Shown here piece by piece: positions 33,278 through 41,925 of a DNA stretch of 64,000 nucleotides; the first letter of the stretch is position 1, and every line of letters starts with the position of its first letter. A program made the position numbers and the translations under genes. The stretch is taken from contig NZ_CP039731.1 in NCBI RefSeq assembly GCF_005155025.1, positions 806,001 to 870,000 on the forward strand, written 5' to 3'. Below the pieces are notes generated by a model that was given only the letters and a program-made list of their open reading frames with translations, did no database searches and was not told the origin of the DNA. The DNA is from Aquitalea aquatilis (GTDB taxonomy: Bacteria > Pseudomonadota > Gammaproteobacteria > Burkholderiales > Chromobacteriaceae).

Positions 33278-33321
33278 CAGCGGCTAATTACACAATGCGC
33301 CCTCACCCCGTGGAGCCCGCC

Positions 33322-34119
33322 ATGCGCTTTCAGCCTGCACCCGGCCACTGCCTGATCGACTCGCACTGCCATCTGGATGCGCCGGAATTCGACGGCCAGC
33401 GCGATGCCATCGTCGCCACAGCCCAAGCCGCCGGCATCGGCCAGCTACTGCTGCCCTCCATCCACAGCGACAGCTTTGCCGACAGCCTGGCCATGCGCCA
33501 GCGCTATGGCTGCTGGATTGCCTTCGGCCTGCATCCCATCTATCTGCAACGCCATATGGATGACCACTTGCAACTGCTGGAACAACATCTGCAACAGCAT
33601 GCACCGGTGGCGGTGGGAGAAATCGGGTTGGACTTCTATGTGCCGGGGCTGGACGCCACCCGCCAGGAGCAATTGCTGGTGGAACAGCTGAAACTGGCAC
33701 GCAAATACAATCTGCCGGTGTTGCTGCATGTGCGCCGCGCACAGGATCGCATTCTGAAATACCTGCGCCAGATTCCCGTGCCGGGTGGCATTGCCCACGC
33801 CTTCAATGGCAGCCGGCAACAAGCCGATGCCTTTATCCAGCTGGGTTTCAAACTGGGTTTTGGCGGGGCGATGAGCTATAGCGGTTCGCGCCGTATCCGT
33901 GAGCTGGCTGCCACGCTGCCGCTGGAGGCGCTGGTACTGGAAACCGACGCCCCCGACATCCGCCCGCAATGGGCAACACAGCAGCCCAATACGCCGGCCA
34001 ATCTGGAAAAATTCGCCATCATCATGGCCGAATTGCGAAATATCGACTTGAATACATTAACACCTGCCCTCTGGCGCAATACCTATCAGGCAGTCGGCCT
34101 GGCTTTGCCAAGCGGCTAA
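33322..34119 (+). CDS. TatD family metal-dependent hydrolase
   Basis: 265 residues from ATG 33322. TIM-barrel amidohydrolase with the family metal motif IDSHCHLD near the start, Glu in AVGEIGLDFY, His in LPVLLHVRRA and IAHAFNGS, and the closing Asp in LETDAPDIRPQ. TatD/YcfH enzymes act as metal-dependent DNases and D-aminoacyl-tRNA or related hydrolases; the substrate here is not known. Probably cotranscribed with the upstream GGDEF-EAL gene. Confidence 0.93.
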   Translation: MRFQPAPGHCLIDSHCHLDAPEFDGQRDAIVATAQAAGIGQLLLPSIHSDSFADSLAMRQRYGCWIAFGLHPIYLQRHMDDHLQLLEQHLQQHAPVAVGEIGLDFYVPGLDATRQEQLLVEQLKLARKYNLPVLLHVRRAQDRILKYLRQIPVPGGIAHAFNGSRQQADAFIQLGFKLGFGGAMSYSGSRRIRELAATLPLEALVLETDAPDIRPQWATQQPNTPANLEKFAIIMAELRNIDLNTLTPALWRNTYQAVGLALPSG

Positions 34120-34333
34120 CCTGGCGACAAGGGGTGATTGTTAAGCTATACCATGCTAATGTGCCGGCCGGGTGTGGCTGGCATGGTCACGACGACGGCT
34201 GGCAACAGCAATAAAAACAGGTCCGGCCCCTGGCGTCATCAACCAGTCATAGAGATGGCTGACTGTTGATTACCACAGCATGCAAGCACCCATCCGTCAT
34301 CCATCTGTCTGGCTACGAGGTTCGGGGAATTCA

Positions 34334-35983
34334 ATGAAAAATCTATCCATCGCCACGCGCATCACCACAGGCTTCAGCCTGCTGCTGGTGGCGCTGGCCA
34401 TCATCGGCAGCATTACCCTGCAGGGGCTCGGCCGCATCGACCAGCGTGTCGAAGACGTTTCCACTCACGAACTGGTGTTTTTCCGTGATGTATCGCAGCT
34501 GCGCGTGCACATGGGCAATCTGCGCCGCTTCGAAAAAGACTATTTCCTCAATGTCGCCTCGGCAGAAAAACGCAGCGAGTATCTGGGCAAATGGAAAGAC
34601 ACTTATGGCAAGGCACAGGAAACGGTAAAGGTTCTGCTGCAGGAACTGAACGTGGGCAATAACAGCCTGAGCGCCACGCTTACCGGCCCGGTGACGCGGC
34701 AGGGCGAATTGCTGCAAGCCTATGCTGATGGTTTCACCGCAGTCAGCACCCAGGTGGAGGCCGGCAGCATCACCACACCGGCCGACGGCAATGCCGCCAT
34801 TGGCAAGTACAAGGAAAACGTGCACCAGATGGAAGAGATGCTACAGACCATCAGCAAGTCGGCCGTGGGTGCCGTGGACGCACTGGGCAGCCAGATCAAT
34901 ACCACGTCGACCTCGGTACGCACGGCGGTACTGGCGCTGCTGGCCATCGCCCTGCTGCTGGGCATTGCCCTGTCCTGGCTCATCATCCGTTCCATCCGCC
35001 ACCCGCTCAACAGCATGCGCGACAGTAGCCAGCATCTGGCACAAAGCCGCGACCTGACCCACCAGTTTCCCGATCTGGGCCGCAATGAGCTGGGCAGCAT
35101 GGGCCGCTCGGTAGCCGATCTGGTGGGCACGGTACGCACGCTGATCCAGGAATCGCACGGCTATTCCTCGCAACTGGTCGGTGTGGCCGACCAACTGGGC
35201 AATGTCAGCGACTACGTGGCCAAGGCCTCGCACCAGCAATCGGAAGCCGCCTCCGCCTGTGCCGCCAGCATCGAGCAGATGACCGTCAGCATCCACATGG
35301 TGTCGGACAACACCCAGGGCGTGGAAGAACAGGCACGCCATGCCACCAGCGAAGCCACCCAGAGCAGCCAGCTAGCCATTCAGGCGGCCGCCGAGATTCG
35401 CCAGATCGCCAACAGCATTACCGAAACCTCGCGCGTCATCGACCAGCTCAACCAGCGCTCCGGCGAGATCGGTGACATCGTCAAGGTGATACGCGATATC
35501 GCCGACCAGACCAATCTGCTGGCACTGAATGCCGCCATCGAAGCGGCACGTGCCGGCGAAATGGGACGTGGCTTTGCCGTGGTGGCCGATGAAGTACGCA
35601 AGCTGGCCGAACGCACCAGCGTAGCCACTGCCGAAATTTCCTCGCGCATTTCCGGGGTACAGACCGATACCCAGCAAGCCTTCCACAGCATGCAGCAAGC
35701 CAATGCCCGCATCGAAACCGGCGTCAGCAGCACGCAGCAGGTAGCCACCTCGCTGCAGCTGATCCGCGATCTGTCACAACGCTCGGTAGACAAGATCGGC
35801 GATGTCGCCGGTGCCATCAAGGAACAAAGCCAGGCCAGCCAGGATGTGGCGCGCAATGTCGAGCAGATCGCCCAGATGAACGACAATACCAACCGCTCGG
35901 TCCAGGAATCGCACCAGCTGGCCCAGCAGCTGAAAGATTTGTCGGCAGCCCTCAACGACAGCCTGAACCGCTTCCGCGTCTGA
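34334..35983 (+). CDS. Methyl-accepting chemotaxis protein
   Basis: 549 residues from ATG 34334 (ribosome site GGGGAA). Membrane helix 1 at about 10-30, a periplasmic four-helix-bundle ligand domain of about 150 residues, membrane helix 2 near 205-222 ([20 protein letters not shown]), a HAMP domain (about 222-275), then the MCP signalling hairpin with the highly conserved tip ([20 protein letters not shown]) near 395-415. No C-terminal CheR-binding pentapeptide is seen; it ends LNRFRV. Ligand unknown. Confidence 0.96.
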   Translation: MKNLSIATRITTGFSLLLVALAIIGSITLQGLGRIDQRVEDVSTHELVFFRDVSQLRVHMGNLRRFEKDYFLNVASAEKRSEYLGKWKDTYGKAQETVKVLLQELNVGNNSLSATLTGPVTRQGELLQAYADGFTAVSTQVEAGSITTPADGNAAIGKYKENVHQMEEMLQTISKSAVGAVDALGSQINTTSTSVRTAVLALLAIALLLGIALSWLIIRSIRHPLNSMRDSSQHLAQSRDLTHQFPDLGRNELGSMGRSVADLVGTVRTLIQESHGYSSQLVGVADQLGNVSDYVAKASHQQSEAASACAASIEQMTVSIHMVSDNTQGVEEQARHATSEATQSSQLAIQAAAEIRQIANSITETSRVIDQLNQRSGEIGDIVKVIRDIADQTNLLALNAAIEAARAGEMGRGFAVVADEVRKLAERTSVATAEISSRISGVQTDTQQAFHSMQQANARIETGVSSTQQVATSLQLIRDLSQRSVDKIGDVAGAIKEQSQASQDVARNVEQIAQMNDNTNRSVQESHQLAQQLKDLSAALNDSLNRFRV

Positions 35984-36005
35984 CGCTGCCTGCCCTCCCC
36001 TCAAA

Positions 36006-36025
36006 GGCCGCTCTGCGAGCGGCTC
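36006..36025. repeat. 20-bp hairpin-forming direct repeat, copy 1
   Basis: GGCCGCTCTGCGAGCGGCTC; self-complementary GCCGCTC/GAGCGGC with a 3-nt loop. An identical copy is at 36198-36217. Confidence 0.8.
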
Positions 36026-36197
36026 AGATTATTGACAAACCCCTCTCGCTTTTCGAAAGGAAAGCGAGGCTCCCTTGCAGGGCAAGGGCGGGGGGATTGG
36101 GAGTAAATTGGAAGGCTGCGGAATCAATCACTTAGTCGAGAGGCCCGGCTTTGCCGGGTCCAGTGCAATCGCACCAAATAACTTTGTCAGCAGCCTG

Positions 36198-36217
36198 GGC
36201 CGCTCTGCGAGCGGCTC
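36198..36217. repeat. 20-bp hairpin-forming direct repeat, copy 2
   Basis: Identical to 36006-36025, same orientation, 192 bp away. Confidence 0.8.
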
Positions 36218-36897
36218 TTTGTCTGTCTGCGACACCGCGCCCTGGCAGCTCTTGCCATACCTGGCTGACAATATCCGCGACAAATCGCAATCAAAGCCGC
36301 GTCGCCCCGCATGCCTTGCCATACCGGGCCGCCAGTACTACTTTCAGAGCAGAATCCAGGCTCGGACATGACAAGCACTTCCGCGATTGACAGGACAGTA
36401 CAATGCCTACAAACTCAACAGATTTATGAGCTGTTTTAAAGGAAAAGTCGTTACGCAAATGGGAAAATTGTTGGCAAAACATTGAAAAAACGATGGGTCG
36501 CTGGCAAACCGGGCGAAAAGACGCAATAAAACAGCTTTACTATCTCTTTACGCGACAGCGCCAGGGCAGAAGCTGGCAGCCATGTGCCCGCAGGATGGGC
36601 AGGCTTGTACCTGAACAGAGGCCGGTGTACCTGGCAGGAGCCGACGGTGTGGTTCTGCTTGCAGCCGCTGCCAAGTGGCCGGTGCTGGCCACAGTAAACA
36701 GCAGTGTGTTTCAGGCAGGACCGAAACAGGATAGCGCACTGAACATAATAAATAAAGCCGCAAATAATTACCCTGCCGGAGCAACAGCCGCAATATTGTT
36801 TTTCAGCAGTAAAACAATGATTGCCAGGCAAATAATAAACGGCAGTGCAAACTAATAAATCAAAATTTCCAGCGACCAGCCACCGTGCAATGGCCGC

Positions 36898-36918
36898 TTC
36901 CATAGCCTGTTTATGGAA
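36898..36918 (+). promoter_or_regulatory. Inverted repeat ahead of the FimV-like gene
   Basis: TTCCATA (36898-36904) and TATGGAA (36912-36918) are perfect inverted repeats with a 7-nt spacer, ending about 20 bp before the start codon and just before the TCTGGAGC ribosome site. It could be an operator or a translation-control hairpin. Confidence 0.4.
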
Positions 36919-36938
36919 ATAATTTCTGGAGCAATATC

Positions 36939-38021
36939 ATGTCGGGTTGCGATAAAATCAAGCTGGGGAGCATGATTGTATCTTCCTTCCTGTCGGCCAA
37001 TGCACTGGCCGGCCTGGGAGATTTACAGGTCAAATCACACCTGGGCGAACCGTTTCAGGCTGATATTAATCTGGTCGGATTTTCCGTAGAAGAACTGGAT
37101 AATGCCAGAATCGCCTTGGCCGGTGAAACGGAAGTCCGCGACCCCGATCTTTATTCTTCCCGCTTTCTGTCCTCCCTGCGCTTTACCCTGCTTTCTTCCG
37201 ATCAGGGCGGCATGATTCATATCAGCTCGAATCAGCCTATTGATGAAGCGTATCTGCGCTTCGCCATTAAAATCGAGGCTTTATCTAAGTGGCAGGTCCG
37301 GGAATATACTGCCATTCTGAGTCCGAACACGGCACCGGCAACAAGCAAGCCAGTGGCCGATGCCCAGCTTCCAGTGGCACAAGCGGTCCCGGTCCCGGTA
37401 GTCGCTCCGCCAGCAGCTCCGGCAGCCACTGCCGTACAGGTCAGCATGCAGCCGCCCACACCGCCGGTGATGCGTAGTGAGCCGGCCAGCCCCCCTGCCG
37501 CCGCTAGCAAGCCAGAGACCAAACAGGCGGCTGCCTTGCAGCAGATCAGGGCCAGCCGTGGGGCCAGCCTGTGGCGTCTGGCACGCCAGCTGAAACCGGC
37601 CAATACCAGCATCAACCAGACCATGGCCGCTCTGTACCTGGCCAACAAGCATGCTTTTGTCGGTGGCAACCCCAACCGGCTCAGACAGGGTGCCTTGCTG
37701 CAGTTGCCCGAAACATCCCGGATCAAGGCGGTATCAAAAGGCCAGATTGATAAAATCCTGCATTCTGACAAACTGCCAGCCAAGACAAAATTCGTGTTGA
37801 AGCCGGCCAGCAAGCCGTCTGGCAAAACGGCAGACAAGCCAGCCATCGACATCAAGCAGGCTCCCGTGGGCAAACCGGCTTCCGCCCAGCCCAGCACAAG
37901 CCATGATGATCTGCGCATTGAAGAGCTGCAAAAGAAACTGCACTCCATTGACGAAGCACTGACAAAGATGGATGGTCTGAACAAGCGGATCGAAAAGCTG
38001 CAACAACAGTTGAAGAATTAG
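36939..38021 (+). CDS. Short FimV/HubP-like secreted protein
   Basis: 360 residues. Signal peptide about 1-24 with cleavage near ALA-GLGDL, then the FimV N-terminal domain (GDLQVKSHLGEPFQADINLVGFSVEELDNARIAL is its hallmark, quoted here only by its ends GDLQVKS and EELDNARIAL). A Pro/Ala-rich linker (about 128-195) leads to a LysM-like module (about 200-265, SLWRLARQLKPANTSINQTM, LRQGALLQLPE), a Lys/Ala-rich stretch and a C-terminal coiled coil (325-359). FimV and HubP organise pole structures and type IV pili, but full FimV has a membrane helix and cytoplasmic TPR region that are absent here. It lies upstream of the KfrA-like gene and the Lap locus; function unknown. Confidence 0.78.
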   Translation: MSGCDKIKLGSMIVSSFLSANALAGLGDLQVKSHLGEPFQADINLVGFSVEELDNARIALAGETEVRDPDLYSSRFLSSLRFTLLSSDQGGMIHISSNQPIDEAYLRFAIKIEALSKWQVREYTAILSPNTAPATSKPVADAQLPVAQAVPVPVVAPPAAPAATAVQVSMQPPTPPVMRSEPASPPAAASKPETKQAAALQQIRASRGASLWRLARQLKPANTSINQTMAALYLANKHAFVGGNPNRLRQGALLQLPETSRIKAVSKGQIDKILHSDKLPAKTKFVLKPASKPSGKTADKPAIDIKQAPVGKPASAQPSTSHDDLRIEELQKKLHSIDEALTKMDGLNKRIEKLQQQLKN

Positions 38022-38354
38022 TCATAGCGCTTGCCGATACATGGCAAGCATATGCAATAAAACGCGGCATATTAGCAATCCATGCGAATAGCACTGTGCC
38101 AATTAATGAAGATGGTGCCGGTCTAATCAGCCGCCACCATCTTGCTTGTAAAAGATGGACTGAATATGGCGGAGCATGCCGCTGAATCGCGTTTGAATAG
38201 CGGTAACCGGCATGGCTCAGGCTGATTTAACCATTTATGGCGTTGGCTCACTTTGGCCACTTTGGGTGGTAAACTGTAGGTAAGCAATTTTAGCACTTCC
38301 GACAATGGTATTCTGATAAGCCAGGGTGGAGTGCAATTAGACAGGAGAGTTAAA
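38022..38354. other. Intergenic region before the KfrA-like gene
   Basis: 333 bp with no gene. It holds a stem GCTTGCC/GGCAAGC (38030-38050) after the FimV-like gene that lacks a T-run, so at best a weak terminator, and presumably the promoter of the next gene; no consensus was found. Confidence 0.5.
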
Positions 38355-39029
38355 ATGGATAATCGGATGCAAGTGCCGACTGAAATCAGGGATCGGATTT
38401 TTTCTATTGCCAACCTGCTGTACGAGCAATCGGGGAGAAGCGAAATGCCGGCGCTTGACAAGGTCCGGGAACTCGCTGGCATCGACATGGTGACCGCCAG
38501 CCAGGTGCTGAAAGAATGGCGCAAGGTTCTGCCGGCTTCCGCTACCCAGTTGAGCGGCAATACGCCTGAAGAACTGTCCAAGACTTATAATGAAATGCTG
38601 TCCAGTGTCTGGGAATGCGCCAAGAAAATCGCCAACCAGAATCTGTACGCTGCCCAAAAATCCTGGGAACAGGAACGCGACGAACTGGAACGCCTGCGCC
38701 TGGAACTGTCCATGGCATACGACCGCCAGACCCAGGAGCTGATCGCCACCCAGAAACAGTTGTCGCATCAGCTGAGCATCAACACGACCAACGAAAACAA
38801 GCTGAACCAGATGCTGCCCAAGCTGCACGAGTTCGGCACCAAGGCTGTCAGTGCCCAGGAAAAGGTGACCGTGCTGGAAGAAACCGTACAGCAACTGGAA
38901 CACCGTCTGCGTACTGAACCGCAGGAATCGGCCTTTACTCCGCCGCAAGCTGCCGACCTGGCAAATGGCGCGGAAGCCGAGCAGGCTGACGCTGCAGATC
39001 GCGTGAGCAAGTTCGTCAAGATGTCCTGA
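38355..39029 (+). CDS. KfrA-like coiled-coil DNA-binding protein
   Basis: 224 residues from ATG 38355, with AGGAGAG at 38343-38349. The N-terminal 60 residues match the KfrA N-terminal DNA-binding domain (IRDRIFSIANLLYEQSG, VRELAGIDMVTASQVLKEWRK), followed by long heptad-rich coiled coil (about 85-200). KfrA proteins of broad-host-range plasmids are alpha-helical DNA-binding repressors that may also aid segregation. A chromosomal copy beside a Lap locus may regulate it, but that is inference. Confidence 0.82.
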   Translation: MDNRMQVPTEIRDRIFSIANLLYEQSGRSEMPALDKVRELAGIDMVTASQVLKEWRKVLPASATQLSGNTPEELSKTYNEMLSSVWECAKKIANQNLYAAQKSWEQERDELERLRLELSMAYDRQTQELIATQKQLSHQLSINTTNENKLNQMLPKLHEFGTKAVSAQEKVTVLEETVQQLEHRLRTEPQESAFTPPQAADLANGAEAEQADAADRVSKFVKMS

Positions 39030-39297
39030 TCAGCTGGCAATGTCGAAAACGCGCTGGCTGAGTGCGTCATTGCCTGGCAGGAAAATAATGTAATACCGGA
39101 TACGGGAACGGTGCTGTCGTGCCTGCTGCATGTGCCAGCGGGCAGCACACCGTTCTCCTGTCGGCCACGCTGTCCGCACGACCTACCCGCCCTTGCGGCT
39201 TGGCATCCACGCCAGCCCCGGCCACACCGCCTGTCTACGACTACCCCGGCATGCTAGCAACAGCTGGCACAGCACTTGTTACGGCCGCTATGCCACC

Positions 39298-39466
39298 CTT
39301 AGAACCTGTTCATAGTCTGCTGGATTGAGTCGAGATGGGGCTGATACTGCGTTAAAAACGCCTGTGGAATGCTCATTTACTCTAGGTAAACTCCGCTTTC
39401 CCACTTGTTCCCGGTTATTTTCGCCTTGTCTCACTCTAGCTCGCGAGACTTTGAACAGGCGCTTAG
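39298..39466. mobile_element. MITE-like element with terminal inverted repeats
   Basis: 169-bp non-coding block. The left end CTTAGAACCTGTTCATAGTC (39298-39317) is an imperfect inverse (16 of 20) of the right end, whose complement reads CTAAGCGCCTGTTCAAAGTC (39447-39466). Inside is a small hairpin GCGTTAAAAACGC (39349-39361) and no coding frame. Such structure fits a non-autonomous transposable element or dispersed repeat; no second copy lies in this window. Confidence 0.55.
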
Positions 39467-39478
39467 GCCTTCTCCAAA

Positions 39479-39504
39479 GAAAAACGGGACATTGCTGTCC
39501 CGTT
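39479..39504 (-). terminator. Terminator of tolC/lapE
   Basis: AACGGGAC / GTCCCGTT hairpin (39483-39504); on the minus strand it is followed by a T-run. Confidence 0.85.
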
Positions 39505-39556
39505 CTTGCCAGACAAAGCCAGCCTGCTGCGTGCAACGCAACAGACCAGCCTGTGC

Positions 39557-41095
39557 TTAATTGGCCATTGATGCCGCGATTTTCTTCTTTTTGGCTTTTT
39601 GCGGTGCCAGCTTGGCCGGAACCGCAGCGGCAAGCGCAGTCGCCGGTGCCACAACCGGTTCAGCACTCGCTGCCTCATAGTGCCGCGCCTGAATCGACTG
39701 CACATCGATCAGGGTAGGTGCGGTATAGGCCGTGCTGCAGGCGTTCTGCTCTTCATCGCTCAGGCTGCTGTCAGTCTGGAAGCTTTCCACCGGTTTCAGT
39801 CTGAGCGTTTCCAGCAGGCGGCCGGAGTTGCCCAGCACAGTGGCTTCGGCCAGCTTGTAATCGGACTGGGCATTGATGTAGGCGCGCTGGGCGTCGAACA
39901 ATTCATTCTCGCTATCCAGCACATCCAGCAGGGTACGCTGGCCGATATCAAACTGTTTGCGATAGGCATCACGTGCCTTCTCGGTGGACAGCTGATGCTG
40001 ACGCAGCGAGTTCATCTGCACCTTGAGCTTGATAATATTGTTGTTGGCAATGCTCAGCGTCTGGCGCATATCACGGCAGACCTTGTCGCGCAGGTCTCGG
40101 GTGGTATTCAGCTTCTCGGCAGCCGAACCCAGGCGCGCACGGTCAGCACCGCCACGGAACAGGTTCATGTTGAAGATGATGGCCGTCGACGAGATATTGG
40201 TGCGACCGTTGTACCCGTTATAGCTGTCGGTGGGAGCCTTGCTGGCTTGCAAATCCAGCGTGGGCGAGAAAGCACCACGGCGGACATTCACTTCGGCAGA
40301 GGCGGAACGGACATTCGCCAGCGCACCCAGATAAGCCGGATTGTGCAAGACAGCGTTCTTGATCAGGTCGTTGTTGCGCGGCAAGGCTTCGGTCAGCACC
40401 GGCAGCTCGTTCAGCTGTGCCGGCGCTTCGCTGCCGGTAAGACGGGTGTAGCGGGCAGACACATCATGCAGATTGGAAGTGTCGGTCAGCAGATTGGTTT
40501 CGGCCAGGGCCAGGCGGCCTGCTGCCTGTTCCAGATCGACGCGGCGGCCGACACCGGCGTTCACCTTCTGCTCGATTTGTTCGTAAATGCCTTTGTGGAT
40601 GGCATAGTTTTCCTGCGCGCTGTTCACCAGCTGGCGATAGCGCAGCACATCCTGGTAGGCCTGGATGGTTTGCAGGGCAATGCTTTCCGATGTATCCAGC
40701 AAGTCGAAATAGCGCACTTGCTGATCGTAGCCCAGCTGTTTGACCGTGTTATAGGTTTGCAGACCCTGGAACAGGTTCTGGCTGAGGCTCAGTTTCCAGC
40801 CTCGGGTAGTGTAATTCTGATCCGCCACACCAACATTGTTGGGGTAGTCATAACGCTGGCGATTTGATTCATAGGTCAGATCGACAGTCGGCATATAACC
40901 GGCACGGCCTACATTCACATCCTGTCCCGCCCCACGGAACTGATGCAATTTGGCCAGCACTTCCGGGTTATTCAGCACCGCCTGTTGTACAGCATTATCT
41001 ACATCGATCGCCAAAGCATGCTGTGGCAGTACTGCAGTAATACCGCCGAAAGCCAATGCTGCCGACAATCTGATGGATTTATGTAGACTTCTCAT
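39557..41095 (-). CDS. lapE: TolC-family outer-membrane channel (LapE/AggA-type)
   Basis: 512 residues. Signal peptide 1-29 (ending QHALA), then two outer-membrane-efflux repeats of about 190 residues each (AVQQAVLNNPEVLAKLHQF and NDLIKNAVLHNPAYLGALANV mark the repeat starts), with the QFDIGQRTLLDVLDSENELFDA helix typical of type I secretion TolC proteins. The C-terminal 60 residues are Ala/Pro/Lys-rich. Divergent from lapG-lapD. Expected to be the outer-membrane pore in which the adhesin at 43992-62141 is exported and retained; LapB (ABC transporter) would be to the right of the window. Confidence 0.9.
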   Translation of the reverse strand: MRSLHKSIRLSAALAFGGITAVLPQHALAIDVDNAVQQAVLNNPEVLAKLHQFRGAGQDVNVGRAGYMPTVDLTYESNRQRYDYPNNVGVADQNYTTRGWKLSLSQNLFQGLQTYNTVKQLGYDQQVRYFDLLDTSESIALQTIQAYQDVLRYRQLVNSAQENYAIHKGIYEQIEQKVNAGVGRRVDLEQAAGRLALAETNLLTDTSNLHDVSARYTRLTGSEAPAQLNELPVLTEALPRNNDLIKNAVLHNPAYLGALANVRSASAEVNVRRGAFSPTLDLQASKAPTDSYNGYNGRTNISSTAIIFNMNLFRGGADRARLGSAAEKLNTTRDLRDKVCRDMRQTLSIANNNIIKLKVQMNSLRQHQLSTEKARDAYRKQFDIGQRTLLDVLDSENELFDAQRAYINAQSDYKLAEATVLGNSGRLLETLRLKPVESFQTDSSLSDEEQNACSTAYTAPTLIDVQSIQARHYEAASAEPVVAPATALAAAVPAKLAPQKAKKKKIAASMAN

Positions 41096-41171
41096 GAATA
41101 CTACCCCATATCAAATATCTTGTTTATTTATAATTAATAACTAAAACACAATATATATAAAATTATACACA

Positions 41172-41183
41172 CGGAAATTTCCG
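41172..41183. promoter_or_regulatory. Perfect 12-bp palindrome between tolC and lapG
   Basis: CGGAAATTTCCG, in the 120-bp AT-rich gap between divergent tolC and lapG, 32 bp before the lapG ATG. The gap also has several TATAAT-like boxes on both strands. Candidate operator for both transcripts. Confidence 0.4.
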
Positions 41184-41215
41184 AACGCTGCAACTTTTTG
41201 TTCCAGATCAAGATC

Positions 41216-41923
41216 ATGCCCCAGCTTTGCGCAGCCAGAACCTTACCTTTGCGTCACCCGCGACTGAGTTCATTCTCGGCTGCCGTGGTACGTCTGCTGC
41301 TACTGCCTTTGCTATTGTGGTTTCTCTGCCTTGGTGTCACCGGCAGCAGCCTGCCCAGCGAACAGACGGTAGCGCGCTACGGGCCACAGGCGCAGCGCCT
41401 GTATCGGGAATGGCAGAGCATGCTGAATACCGCAGGCAGCAGCGACAGCCAGCGCCTGAAAGACGTCAACGAGTTTTTCAATCGCCGCATCACTTATGCA
41501 GAAAATAGCCAGGTATGGCGACAGGAAGATTACTGGGCCACGCCACTGGAAACTTTCGGCAAGGGCATGGCTGATTGCAAAGGCTTTGTTATCGGCAAAT
41601 ATGTGTCGCTGCGCCTGCTGGGCGTATCGCCGGACAAGATTCGTCTGACCTATGTCAAAGCGCGCATAGGTGGCCCCAACAGCAATATCACCCAGGCACA
41701 CATGGTGCTGGCATACTACCCCACGCCCACGGTGGAGCCGCTGATTCTGGACAACCTGATCACCAGCATCCAGCCTGCCTCGCAGCGCCCCGACCTGATT
41801 CCGGTGTTCAGCTTCAATATGGAAAGCATCTGGGTAGGCGCTACACAGAACAACAATGTCAACCGGCTGACCCGCTGGAAACAGCTGCTGGATAAACTGA
41901 AAACTGAAGGCTTTTCTTTTTGA
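41216..41923 (+). CDS. lapG: Periplasmic cysteine protease LapG
   Basis: 235 residues from ATG 41216 (a TTG at 41198 would add six). N-terminal export segment about 21-43 (VVRLLLLPLLLWFLCLGVTG). Transglutaminase-like protease fold of the LapG/DUF920 family with catalytic triad C121 (MADCKGFVIGKY), H162 (QAHMVLAY) and D179 (LILDNL); the H-D spacing of 17 equals that reported for Pseudomonas LapG (C135, H172, D189). It cleaves the N-terminal plug of LapA-type adhesins when not bound by LapD. lapD starts 2 bp after its stop. Confidence 0.95.
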   Translation: MPQLCAARTLPLRHPRLSSFSAAVVRLLLLPLLLWFLCLGVTGSSLPSEQTVARYGPQAQRLYREWQSMLNTAGSSDSQRLKDVNEFFNRRITYAENSQVWRQEDYWATPLETFGKGMADCKGFVIGKYVSLRLLGVSPDKIRLTYVKARIGGPNSNITQAHMVLAYYPTPTVEPLILDNLITSIQPASQRPDLIPVFSFNMESIWVGATQNNNVNRLTRWKQLLDKLKTEGFSF

Positions 41924-41925
41924 GC

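Larger units (their letters stand above)
35984..36938. other. Gene-poor region with stem-loops
   Basis: About 955 bp. I see no convincing gene; short frames at 36493-36855 (+) and 36451-36903 (-) have no family look and overlap each other. The first 230 bp hold a 20-bp direct repeat that is itself a hairpin, an AT-loop hairpin CTCGCTTT/AAAGCGAG (36045-36068), and a GC hairpin GGCCCGGC/GCCGGGTC (36141-36158). The second half is AT-richer and ends in the leader of the FimV-like gene. Confidence 0.6.
39030..39556. other. Intergenic region between KfrA-like gene and tolC
   Basis: 527 bp between convergent genes. It contains the MITE-like element at 39298-39466 and the tolC terminator at 39479-39504; nothing recognisable in 39030-39297. 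Confidence 0.6.

Noticed and set aside
36451-36903. Opposing short frames as genes
   Set aside because: They overlap on opposite strands, lack ribosome sites and family features, and have unusual residue composition.
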